From Pseudeuparius sepicola (Eukaryota > Arthropoda > Insecta > Coleoptera > Anthribidae): 64,000 nt of DNA. The notes beneath the pieces are model-generated. The model did not search any database. It was not told where the DNA came from and saw only the letters and a list, made by a program, of their open reading frames with translations. The stretch lies in assembly GCA_963920635.1 (NCBI GenBank), contig OY987305.1, positions 23,584,876 to 23,648,875 of the forward strand. The letters run 5' to 3'. This document shows, piece by piece, positions 34,823 to 42,237 of this stretch (its first letter is position 1; every line of letters starts with the position of its first letter). The translations under genes were made by a program, and so were the position numbers.

Positions 34823-35361
34823 AGTAATGATAAACTGTTGTAAATAAAACAAATAATTCAAATTCCAATCTTTATTTGCTGTAAATAAACAACAATGGTA
34901 TGACTCACAAAGTAACTGGATCAAGCGATCCATAATTCGATAGCAATAAAAGACAGCAACGTACTCTGTTTAGAACGTGAAATAATAACCCATTCATAAA
35001 TAGCGGTTATGAGTCATCAGTTGCAACGCTCAATCTAAATTGAAAATTATACTACCTTAAATATTTACAGGCTACGTGCCAGTGTTTTAAACTTTATTTA
35101 AATTAAAATTAAGATTTATCCAGCGCAGACCTCGATGATTCGATGTTTATGTGGCGGTGAATTAAAGCGGGTGTGTAATAAAGTCGTTTTATTATACGAA
35201 ATTATACTGTACAGAATTTATATAAACACACTTTCCCGAGGTTCGTTTAAGTGAAATCTTAACGCGCTCGGATATAAATGTGGTAAACAGTTGAATAAAT
35301 TCAAGGAAAATAAATTGGAACTTATAAATATATTTTCATGTAAAGACCTGCATTCAGTCTA
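34823..35361. promoter_or_regulatory. Intergenic region with promoter of the PLA2/protease/capsid cluster
   Basis: Mostly AT-rich. GCTCGGATATAAATG at 35,266-35,280 is a TATA element about 85 bp upstream of the ATG at 35,362. A very similar CCCGGATATAAATG stands before the 160-codon gene (38,495-38,508). This suggests a shared promoter class for the structural genes. Confidence 0.6.
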
Positions 35362-36135
35362 ATGTTATCATTCACAGGAGACGGTTTGGTTAATACCCTT
35401 ATCAGTAATCTACCAGTTGAGTTGCACGTTCCTGGATACCAATATTGCGGACCTGGAACTAAGCTAAACAAGAGATTAGCTAGGGGAGACCCTGGCATAA
35501 ACCCTCTCGACGCTGCATGCAAGGAACACGACATAGAATATTCGAAATCTTCCTCTTTAGAGGATCGACATAAAGCCGATCGAGTGTTAGAAAATAAAGC
35601 TTGGCAAAGAGTTAAGTCTAAGGACGCAAAACTAGGTGAAAAGGCAGCTGCTTGGTTTGTTACTACAACAATGAAAACTAAACGCAAGTTAGGTATGGGC
35701 TTAAAAAAATCATTCAAACGCGATATAGTGAAAAAGGTTGAAAAATCATTGAAAAAATCATTTAACGGAAATCAACTTAATAATGAAAAAGGAATTAAGA
35801 AAACCACACTAGCTGCAATTAAAGCGGCACGTTTGGCAGTTAAAAAAGTAGGTGGAAAGAATAAAGTGCGAATCCCCAGAATAATTCCTTTTGAGGCGAG
35901 CGGTGGCTTTCTTCCTTTGATTCCAATCCTAGGTGCTTTGGGAGCTCTTGGATCGGTGGCAGGTGGTGCTAGCGCGATTGCTAAAACAGTTATCGCTGCG
36001 AAAGATATGCAGAAAAAGATGGAAGAACAAAAACGTCATAACAAAGCGATGGAAGCAATCGGATCGGGGCTTTACTTGAGAAAAAACAAGCGAGGCTTTG
36101 GTTTATTTTTAAGGAAACAAAAAAACTCCCAGTGA
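35362..36135 (+). CDS. Phospholipase A2 / adenovirus pX-like virion protein
   Basis: 257 codons. Residues 24-60 hold a PLA2 core: YCGPGT (28-33) as calcium-binding loop and DAACKEHDIEY (50-60) with the His56-Asp57 catalytic pair. The layout is close to the PLA2 of parvovirus VP1, which opens endosomal membranes during entry. The middle is Lys-rich. Residues 180-210 (SGGFLPLIPILGALGALG onwards) are a hydrophobic, glycine-rich segment like that of adenovirus core protein X. A GxGLYLR/GFGLFLR doublet ends the protein. I infer a virion core/entry protein. Its last codons hold A_AAA_AAC slippery heptamers (36,081-36,087 and 36,120-36,126) that point into the protease frame. Confidence 0.85.
   Translation: MLSFTGDGLVNTLISNLPVELHVPGYQYCGPGTKLNKRLARGDPGINPLDAACKEHDIEYSKSSSLEDRHKADRVLENKAWQRVKSKDAKLGEKAAAWFVTTTMKTKRKLGMGLKKSFKRDIVKKVEKSLKKSFNGNQLNNEKGIKKTTLAAIKAARLAVKKVGGKNKVRIPRIIPFEASGGFLPLIPILGALGALGSVAGGASAIAKTVIAAKDMQKKMEEQKRHNKAMEAIGSGLYLRKNKRGFGLFLRKQKNSQ
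36081..36135 (+). promoter_or_regulatory. Candidate -1 ribosomal frameshift region (two slippery heptamers)
   Basis: A_AAA_AAC occurs at 36,081-36,087 and 36,120-36,126, both in the phase of the PLA2/pX gene (codons AAA-AAC). The zero-frame stop TGA is at 36,133-36,135. A -1 shift at either site enters the protease frame, which is open from 36,042 and contains no ATG before residue 30 of the protease. I could not identify a downstream pseudoknot or stem by eye. Confidence 0.6.
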
Positions 36136-36491
36136 AGCTACCCAAGAGACCATTAACTAACGTTGACCTCGAAAAATTTGCCAGGAAATTAAAGTTGTCA
36201 TATTTTAGAGGTGTATTCATGAGAGATGCACTTCCAAGCAAACCACATGCGTATGAATCGGCAATTATTAATTTAGATGTTAAAAACAATAGAGGCACTC
36301 ACTGGGTAGCATATAAGAAAGATAATAATATTGTTGAATACTTTGATAGTTTCGGTAACTTAAAACCACCGACGGAACTTGTTAAATATTTCGGAAAAGT
36401 TAAGATTGTATATAATAACGATGCATATCAAAAATTTAATGAAATAAATTGTGGACATCTTTGTCTCGAATTTCTTTATAAAAAGAGCTGA
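36126..36491 (+). CDS. Adenain-like cysteine protease (Polinton maturation protease)
   Basis: Numbered from GTG 36,132, the 119-residue domain has the catalytic layout of adenovirus-type proteases: His57 in GTHWVAY, Asp72 in EYFDSFG, Gln100, and Cys107 in NCGHLC (Q-x6-C spacing). The N-terminal FRGVFMRDALP block is also typical. The enzyme would cleave capsid precursors during maturation. There is no ATG in frame before Met30, which lies inside the conserved N-terminal part. The frame instead continues upstream through the slippery A-runs of the PLA2/pX gene, so expression by -1 frameshift as a fusion is likely. A GTG or other non-AUG start, or a missing base in the A7 run, are alternatives. 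Confidence 0.88.
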   Translation, partial: LPVKLPKRPLTNVDLEKFARKLKLSYFRGVFMRDALPSKPHAYESAIINLDVKNNRGTHWVAYKKDNNIVEYFDSFGNLKPPTELVKYFGKVKIVYNNDAYQKFNEINCGHLCLEFLYKKS

Positions 36492-36511
36492 CCGACTTAA
36501 AACTATTAGTC

Positions 36512-37114
36512 ATGTCGTTGTTATTCACGTTGAAAGGCTACAACTCTGTGCTCTCGGTTGATTACAATAATTCCATTTATTTAGACCCAACTTTACAATA
36601 CGGGCTAGCGTTGCTCGGGTTTTATTCATATAATACGATACCGAATATTGAGACACCGAATAATAAATTTTATTTAATCGATCAAGCAAACGAATTGAAA
36701 GTTTTAGAAATACCCACAGGATCTTACGAAATTGCTGCCATAGAGACAACAATAATTAAAATTTTAAGAAATCTTAACGAAATACCTGATTTTTCATTGA
36801 AAGCCAATACTAATACTCTACAGTGTGAAATATACAGCGATAAATATACGATTGATTTTCGACCAAAAGATTCGATTGCCACATTGCTCGGTTATTCCAA
36901 TCGCTTACTACCCCCACTAAGTGTCCACGCATCAGATTTACCGGTGAATATCGTCAAAACCAGAACAATACATATTGACAGAAACCTACTTTACTTACCT
37001 GTCACTAAACGGGAAATAAATAATATAACCTTATCGATTTTGGATCAAAATTTTCAGTTAGTAAATTTCCGTGGAGAAGAAATAATTGTGAGATTAGAAG
37101 TAAAACCTTTGTAA
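36512..37114 (+). CDS. Minor capsid (penton-like) protein
   Basis: 200 codons from ATG 36,512, 20 bp after the protease stop. It has the N-terminal LDPTLQYGLALLGFYSYNTI block and a later beta-rich segment (LLGYSNRLLPPL; TIHIDRNLLYLPV). These correspond to the single-jelly-roll minor capsid protein found next to the major capsid gene in Polintons. It should form pentameric vertices of an icosahedral particle. Its stop overlaps the start of the next ORF (TAATG). The assignment rests on recalled family pattern and gene order. Confidence 0.85.
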   Translation: MSLLFTLKGYNSVLSVDYNNSIYLDPTLQYGLALLGFYSYNTIPNIETPNNKFYLIDQANELKVLEIPTGSYEIAAIETTIIKILRNLNEIPDFSLKANTNTLQCEIYSDKYTIDFRPKDSIATLLGYSNRLLPPLSVHASDLPVNIVKTRTIHIDRNLLYLPVTKREINNITLSILDQNFQLVNFRGEEIIVRLEVKPL

Positions 37115-37311
37115 TGGGTCTCGTTTTCGGTGAGGGTCTCACATATAAAAGTGAGTTAAACCACTTTATAAACACACTCTCGTCTGAACCTCACAAGCGT
37201 CAACCTCGCAACCTGACGCCTACACCTAAAAGCATAAATATTTTAAAGTCGCTCGGATATAATGTCGTTGGCACCAAATGTATTCGACGTGTATCAAAGT
37301 CCAAAGTATGA
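37114..37311 (+). CDS. Small ORF between capsid genes
   Basis: 65 codons, whose ATG overlaps the minor capsid stop (TAATG) and whose 3' end overlaps the major capsid start by 50 bp in another frame. It begins MGLVFGEGLTYKSELNHF and is Pro/Lys-rich later. Tight packing supports expression, but I recognise no family. It could be a small structural protein or a non-functional open frame. Confidence 0.5.
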   Translation: MGLVFGEGLTYKSELNHFINTLSSEPHKRQPRNLTPTPKSINILKSLGYNVVGTKCIRRVSKSKV

Positions 37312-38488
37312 TGAGTCAATCCAACGCATAGAAAGCCGTACTTACTATCCTTTCGTCAAGTCTTTTATGAATAATGACATCATTGAAATAACAATTAACC
37401 AGGGAGATGCTTGGTTGTTAATGTATGACGCCGCAATTTTTATTAAAGGAGAAATAAAACCTACACAAGGAGAAGGCACTTGTGAATTAGTTAATAATGC
37501 CGCGGCTTTCTTCTTCGACTCTATATCTTACGAACTCAACGGACAAGAAGTAGATTCTGTGAGGGACCCCGGCATTTTAAGCAGTATCAGAGCGTATCTT
37601 TGCTACAACCCCACCGATGAAAAACGCACCTCAAGTTGGTTGTACCCCGGGAAAAAAACTATTTTGAATAGAGATTCAACGTTTAGTGTTGGAGTTCCAC
37701 TTAAACACCTGTTTGGCATCTTTAACGATTACCAACATGCAATTTCTGGTAAACAAACAATACGGTTAACTAGAGCTCGAAATGACAAAAACTCTATATT
37801 GCTGGAACAAACACCTGGTACAACTCCAGATCTAAAGGTTGAAGTAGCCATTACTAACATCGAGCTGAAAGTAAAACATATAATACCAAACGATAAAATT
37901 AAGTATAACTTATTGCAAGCCCTCAAGAGTAATAAACCCATCTTGATACCGTTTCGCAAATGGGAGTTACATGAATTACCTAATCTGACCGTAAATGCAA
38001 CCAAAGGAATATGGTCCGTTAAAACCTCTGCCACAGTAGAAAGCCCAAGGTTTGTTATTGAGGGCTTTCAGACCGACCGCAAAGAAAATTCAAAAAAGGA
38101 CCCGACATACTTTGATCATGTAAATATTTCCGACGTACGCCTTATAATAAACGGTGAATACTTTCCGTTTGAACGCTTGCGGCAAGATTTCAATAGGGAT
38201 TACTTGGAAGTTTACAATAATTACAGAGACTTCTACCCAAGCTTTATGAATACGCGCGATAAGAGCCCACTACTTAATTATGCTGACTTTAAAGACCGGG
38301 CGACGCTGTTCGTTATTGACTGCTCACGTCGCAATGAAACAATTAAAATGAGCACTGTTGATGTTAAATTGGATATTGAGAGCTCTCAAGGATTTCCAGA
38401 TAAAACCCGTGCATATTGCATCATTATTCATGATAGAGTTGTGGAGTATTTGCCCTTGAGCGAAACTGTAAGAAGCTATATGATGTAA
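37262..38488 (+). CDS. Major capsid protein (double jelly-roll)
   Basis: 408 codons from ATG 37,262. It has FDVYQSPKYDESIQRIE near the start, then AAAFFFDSISYELNGQEVD and DPGILSSIRAYLCYNP. These are hallmarks of the Polinton/adintovirus hexon-like major capsid protein. The C-terminal half has LRQDFNRDYLEVYNNYRDFY and FVIDCSRRNETI. Six jelly-roll domains per capsomer (trimers) would build an icosahedral shell. No stop or shift is seen. The presence of both capsid proteins, protease and ATPase implies virion-forming capacity. Confidence 0.92.
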   Translation: MSLAPNVFDVYQSPKYDESIQRIESRTYYPFVKSFMNNDIIEITINQGDAWLLMYDAAIFIKGEIKPTQGEGTCELVNNAAAFFFDSISYELNGQEVDSVRDPGILSSIRAYLCYNPTDEKRTSSWLYPGKKTILNRDSTFSVGVPLKHLFGIFNDYQHAISGKQTIRLTRARNDKNSILLEQTPGTTPDLKVEVAITNIELKVKHIIPNDKIKYNLLQALKSNKPILIPFRKWELHELPNLTVNATKGIWSVKTSATVESPRFVIEGFQTDRKENSKKDPTYFDHVNISDVRLIINGEYFPFERLRQDFNRDYLEVYNNYRDFYPSFMNTRDKSPLLNYADFKDRATLFVIDCSRRNETIKMSTVDVKLDIESSQGFPDKTRAYCIIIHDRVVEYLPLSETVRSYMM

Positions 38489-38494
38489 ACAGAT

Positions 38495-38557
38495 CCCGGA
38501 TATAAATGCAGGGACATCAGCACCATACCAACAGTTTTATTCGAGAACTAAGTTAAG
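38495..38557 (+). promoter_or_regulatory. TATA promoter of the 160-codon gene
   Basis: CCCGGATATAAATGCAGG at 38,495-38,512 lies about 60 bp before ATG 38,558 and closely matches the element at 35,266-35,280. Confidence 0.6.
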
Positions 38558-39040
38558 ATGAAGATTGCTGTAATAGATATTCAAGGTTTCAAGGTGGAGA
38601 ATGAGTTTTATCCCAAGGAATTGACAATTAAAATTAATGGGCAAGTGATGCATATGGTTATAGCTCCCCCAAAAAGTTTTATGGCTCTTAACAATTTAAA
38701 TAAGAGGCATGTGCGAGTTATGGAAGAAAATTTTCTGGGGATAAAATATTCAAGTGGACATGTTGCGTATAACAAATTGGTTGAAATACTGCAAACTACT
38801 CTACTAGACGTTCACATAGTTTACGTGAAGGGACATCAAAAAGAACGTTTTCTACGTGAAATAATCAACAATAAAGTGGTTGATGTTGGAAATTTGCAAA
38901 ACAATTGGATAGAGGTGCCGCTATTTGAAAAAGACATTCCGATGTGCCTCCACCACAATGAAAATAAAAAATGGATGTGTAGCTTTAGGAATTGTGAAAA
39001 ATTATATTCTTGGTTAGAAAAATACTTAATCGATTACTAA
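38558..39040 (+). CDS. Accessory protein, possible RNase H-fold/exonuclease-like
   Basis: 160 codons. It begins MKIAVIDIQGFKVENEFYPKEL, an Asp-bearing first beta-strand followed by a KEL block. It then has HIVYVKGHQKERFLREII and a C-terminal HHNENKKWMCSFRNCEKLYSWL. This pattern, with Asp after a hydrophobic strand and then an acidic and a His-containing segment, resembles DEDDh/RNase H-fold proteins that I recall from arthropod elements. I cannot confirm all catalytic residues. AATAAAG at 39,060 may be its polyadenylation signal. Function unknown; the nuclease idea is inference. Confidence 0.6.
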   Translation: MKIAVIDIQGFKVENEFYPKELTIKINGQVMHMVIAPPKSFMALNNLNKRHVRVMEENFLGIKYSSGHVAYNKLVEILQTTLLDVHIVYVKGHQKERFLREIINNKVVDVGNLQNNWIEVPLFEKDIPMCLHHNENKKWMCSFRNCEKLYSWLEKYLIDY

Positions 39041-39139
39041 AAGTTGTAAGTTTTTACTTAAATAAAGACCTTTATTTGCATTTTGTTGTTTGATTCCTAT
39101 AAAAGAGAGAGACAACTTAAGTAGGACACACTTTCGAAA

Positions 39140-39463
39140 ATGATGTTGAGTGCAGAATACCTGTTACTTCATTCTCTGATTATCAATAACATAATATACG
39201 TCTATAAACCGTTTGACGTAAACGATGTTGCTATTTGTATGGATGATTCATTAAATTGCATTTCATTAACTCCTACAACTACCACTGATGAAGTTGTAAT
39301 GACAAAGATACCAAGTAATATCAAACAGTATAAACTTCGAATGATATTTGAAAATGGTACAGTTGCTGACACAGAGTGGGTTACACCAATTTCTAAAATG
39401 TTAAATGAACAAGTTGCAACAGGTCAATCCCTAGAAAGCGTGGTTTATTTTATTGCCACATAA
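39140..39463 (+). CDS. Small accessory protein, unknown
   Basis: 107 codons from ATG 39,140. CTATAAAAGAG lies about 42 bp upstream (39,096-39,106) and AATAAAG downstream at 39,538. It has a hydrophobic N-terminal stretch (YLLLHSLIINNIIYVY) and a Thr-rich middle. I recognise no domain. Its own TATA box and polyadenylation signal support a real transcription unit. Confidence 0.6.
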   Translation: MMLSAEYLLLHSLIINNIIYVYKPFDVNDVAICMDDSLNCISLTPTTTTDEVVMTKIPSNIKQYKLRMIFENGTVADTEWVTPISKMLNEQVATGQSLESVVYFIAT

Positions 39464-39622
39464 GTTGGTGGAAAATCAATGGATTAAAAAGCTAACATCA
39501 GTTATGGAGCTATAGTATTTGTGTAGTCTTAACACATAATAAAGTTATGAAAATAAAAGTAGTTTCATTTTTGTCAGCAATATTTTCGCCGGTATTCTGG
39601 CGGTCATTCCTTGAAAATAACC

Positions 39623-39957
39623 AAACATCTTATAAAAGCGGGCCGACGTGAGAGATCACATTAACATTCTCAGGGTTAACCATCTGTGTTTTTTAAACAT
39701 CGAAATTCTTTCAGACTAAACATCTTATAAAAGCGGGTCGACGTGAGAGATCACATCAACATTCTCAGGGTTAGACATCTGTGTTTTTTAAACATCGAAA
39801 TTCTTTCAGACTAAACATCTTATAAACGCGGGCCGACGTGAGAGATCACATCAACATTCTCAGGTTAGACATCTGTGTTTTTAAACATTCAATTGACGAG
39901 CTGAAATTTTGTCTCAAAAACATTCTCAGGGTTAACCATCTGCGTTTTGTAAACATT
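39623..39957 (+). repeat. 95-bp promoter-like tandem repeat, three copies plus a partial
   Basis: TATAAAAGCGGG/TATAAACGCGGG elements stand at 39,631, 39,726 and 39,821, exactly 95 bp apart. Each is followed by CCGACGTGAGAGATCACAT (TCGACG in copy 2), CATTCTCAGGGTTA and a T-rich TGTGTTTTTTAAACAT. A fourth partial copy (39,919-39,957) lacks the TATA part. The array precedes the three-exon gene starting at 40,261. It may act as a multiplied promoter or encode small RNAs. Confidence 0.8.
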
Positions 39958-40260
39958 GGAATCAACGATTTTGCATGCCCGAGGAGTGGGAATTCTGGTT
40001 AGCTCCACCCACTTGCACATGCGCAGCAAACCTTTAAGGAGATAAGCCCAACCCCTTTGTGGGAAAGACGCCTGCGCGTTTAGACGAAGAAAGTGTATGC
40101 ACTATGTGGATTGGCTTTTCGACACACCCACTGGTTCTTGAGTACCCCCTCAAGCTCAGTAATTTTTACACTATATATTCCCATAACTGCAAAGTTTGAC
40201 ATTATTCCATCTGAAAGTCTGATCAGTGAAATAACAGTGTTGTGCTTCATCATCATCAAA

Positions 40261-41330
40261 ATGAAAACACCAGTACCAGTGAGCAAATCAGCCCCCAACG
40301 TTGCATCTAATGGGATCTCCATGCTACAAGACTATCTTATAATAGTAAGCACTACTCTCCTAAATAAACTCTAAAGTTAATATTGCTATTTTTTACAGCC
40401 AGCTGGAAATCCTGAAATGAATCCTGAGATGGAATTATTCTCATTGTTGGGACCTGAATTAACACTCCAGCCGGTGACAAAAGGTGAGCCTCAACCCGGA
40501 CTATCGAATGCCCCCAACACCCTCGATGAATCCACCAGAGGTAACGACATACGAAGAATGCAGGCGACTCCCAAATCCAACAGCATGCAATCAGCCCCCA
40601 ACGTTGTAGATACAGGGATCTCTATACTACAGAACTATCTTATAAGAGTAAGCACTACTCTCCTAAATAAACTTTAAAGTTAATTACAAGAAAAGGTGAT
40701 AATGGGCAAACACTCAAAGTTAACAAAAAGAAAAAACTAGTAATAGCATGAAACATGTGTATGCTCATTATCACCTTTGCTTGTAATTATTACATTTACA
40801 CTCGCTAATCTTACATCTTTAAATTTAATATTGTTATTGTTTTACAGCCGGCTGGACATCCTGAGATGGAAGGAGTTTCATTGGGCCCTGAGGTAACAAT
40901 CCAGCCGGTGACAAAAGGCGAGCCTCAACCCGGACCGTCGAATGCCCCCAACACCTTCGCTGAATCCACCAGAGGGAAAGACATACGTAGGATGCAAGCG
41001 ATGCGAGATGATGATGACAACATCAGCATTTTTAGTGATGTAACAACCGAAAGTCAAGGTGAGGAAGAATATTCAAAGATAAGGGGTCAAAGTCCTACCG
41101 CATTTCTCCACAAATTAAAAGCGCAGGCAAATGTGTTTTGCAAGAGAAAATGTGGGGACATAAAGTCCCAAAAACATTTGCTAAGAGAGCAATTAAAAGT
41201 AGTGGTTGGACAAGTTCAACAACTGAAAGAAAGGGAAAAAAGGATCCTTTCAGAACTTGACAATTTAAATTCAGACGAGACACGAGTTGTGAAAATCATG
41301 CAAAGAGTGCAAGAAATTCTGAACGTTTAA
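40261..41330 (+). CDS. Three-exon accessory gene with a duplicated exon block
   Basis: Proposed exons: 40,261-40,344, 40,399-40,647 and 40,848-41,330, all joined in phase 0. Introns start GTAAGCACTACTCTCC and end TTTTTTACAG or GTTTTACAG, and splicing removes the in-frame stops. Exons 1 and 2 share SAPNV...GIS(M/I)LQ(D/N)YLI. Exons 2 and 3 share QPVTKGEPQPG and ESTRG(N/K)DIRRMQA. A block with its intron was therefore duplicated. Exon 3 adds an acidic DDDDN stretch and a C-terminal coiled coil (HLLREQLKVVVGQVQQL onwards). The total is about 271 residues. TATATATT at about 40,172 may be the TATA box. No known family is recognised; spliced genes are uncommon in such compact elements. Confidence 0.65.
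40682..40829. mobile_element. Short insertion in intron 2, related to the flanking satellite
   Basis: Intron 1 reads AAAGTTAATATTGCTATT. Intron 2 reads AAAGTTAA, then about 148 bp, then TTTAATATTGTTATT, so the extra block is an insertion bounded by TTAA. It contains GTGATAATGGGCAAACACTC and ACATGTGTATGCTCATTATC, matching parts of the ~320-bp satellite, and GCTAATCTTACAT as at the window's right end. TTAA flanks resemble piggyBac-type duplication, though the ends do not prove this. Confidence 0.7.
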
Positions 41331-41624
41331 TAGTCCCCACATTTTCTCTTATTTTAATGATATTATATTATTTTATTATATTATTTTATTATTGTATTAT
41401 AGTTATATTTTAATATACATATAATTTACCAATTTGATCATCATTTCTTAACCTAAAACACACATTTTGAAACTTAAATCTCATTAAAAAGAATTCAAGT
41501 GATCAGTGTCTAAGCAAAAACAATATTTTGAAATATTGATACTATCTGAAAGGAAGTGATAAGAAAAGAAAAGGTAGGTATACACTTTCATTTTCTACAT
41601 GAAACAGGTGAAAAAAAACAACAC
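41331..41624. other. AT-rich intergenic region
   Basis: Low-complexity (TATTAT runs near 41,360-41,400). Likely the polyadenylation region of the three-exon gene and of the converging minus-strand small ORFs. Confidence 0.4.
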
Positions 41625-41786
41625 TTACTTTTTAATAGTTTTTATTAAATTCAAATTAATATTAGCAATTTTCTTATTTATCTCATACATTTTAATTTCA
41701 TGCTTTAAATCATCTATAGATTTCAAATACATTTGAAGTTTCCTTCGATTGTACATACTCAGCAGTCTAATCTCGGAAGTTTTCAT
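41625..41786 (-). CDS. 53-codon ORF overlapping the end of the upstream gene
   Basis: The ATG at 41,786 overlaps the stop of the 103-codon gene (ATGA). It encodes MKTSEIRLLSMYNRRKLQ, then a Lys/Asn/Ile-rich amphipathic stretch likely to form a helix or coiled coil. No family is known. The stop-start overlap suggests coupled or bicistronic use, but the length makes chance possible. Confidence 0.4.
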   Translation of the reverse strand: MKTSEIRLLSMYNRRKLQMYLKSIDDLKHEIKMYEINKKIANINLNLIKTIKK

Positions 41787-42094
41787 TCTTCCAGGGAAAA
41801 TTCAAAATTCGTGGTTCTTCCTTCTGTTGGCCCAAGGCTTATTAAAAACACCTTCTGTCCACGCTCAATTTCCCTATTTATTTCTATAATTCGCTGCGTA
41901 GTGAATTTGTCTGTAAACCTTTGCGGTAGCACAGTGTAAAATGTAAAAAATTCCACAGAAACTCTTTCTGTATACTGCGTGCAAACTCTTCTAAACGATA
42001 ATACTTGAAGCTCGCATCCAATTTCTATACGTCGTGCCTTCATGAATGGTTTAATCAACGATTTCAGATTTAGTTGATTAAAGAACGTCTCCAT
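41783..42094 (-). CDS. Small protein, possible paralogue of the TIR-linked OB-like gene
   Basis: 103 codons from the first ATG (42,094). The segment from RRIEIGCELQVLSFRRVCTQ through FYTVLPQRFTDKFT to FLISLGPTEGR has the same order of features as the 106-codon protein: a conserved T-x-(F/Y), a 'LPxR' block, and a terminal glycine plus FE(F/I). I infer a shared small beta-barrel (OB-like) fold, perhaps single-strand DNA binding. It shares the divergent promoter region 42,095-42,237 with PolB, consistent with a replication role. No catalytic motif is seen. Confidence 0.6.
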   Translation of the reverse strand: METFFNQLNLKSLIKPFMKARRIEIGCELQVLSFRRVCTQYTERVSVEFFTFYTVLPQRFTDKFTTQRIIEINREIERGQKVFLISLGPTEGRTTNFEFSLEE

Positions 42095-42151
42095 TTCAAG
42101 GCGCAAAACTCACTGGAGAAATAAATGAACTCGTTAATGTATTTCAACTTG

Positions 42152-42237
42152 AATAAAAGAGTGGGGGAAACTTTACTATTTAAGTTATAACCTTCTCGGT
42201 TTTGTCTCATTGCTTTTTAATACTCACACATCTTAAA
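42152..42237 (+). promoter_or_regulatory. PolB promoter
   Basis: AATAAAAGAGTGGGGG near 42,152 is a TATA-like element about 85 bp before the first good ATG (42,238). The start at 42,238 is chosen because it is the first ATG downstream of this element. Confidence 0.5.

Noticed and set aside
37251..37264. GCTCGGATATAATG as the promoter of the major capsid gene
   Set aside because: The element contains the ATG itself, so initiation 30 bp downstream would lose the start codon. It could only serve an internal transcript.
40093..40374. 93-codon frame starting from GTG upstream of the three-exon gene
   Set aside because: It has no ATG before 40,261. The spliced model starting at 40,261 explains the repeated motifs better.
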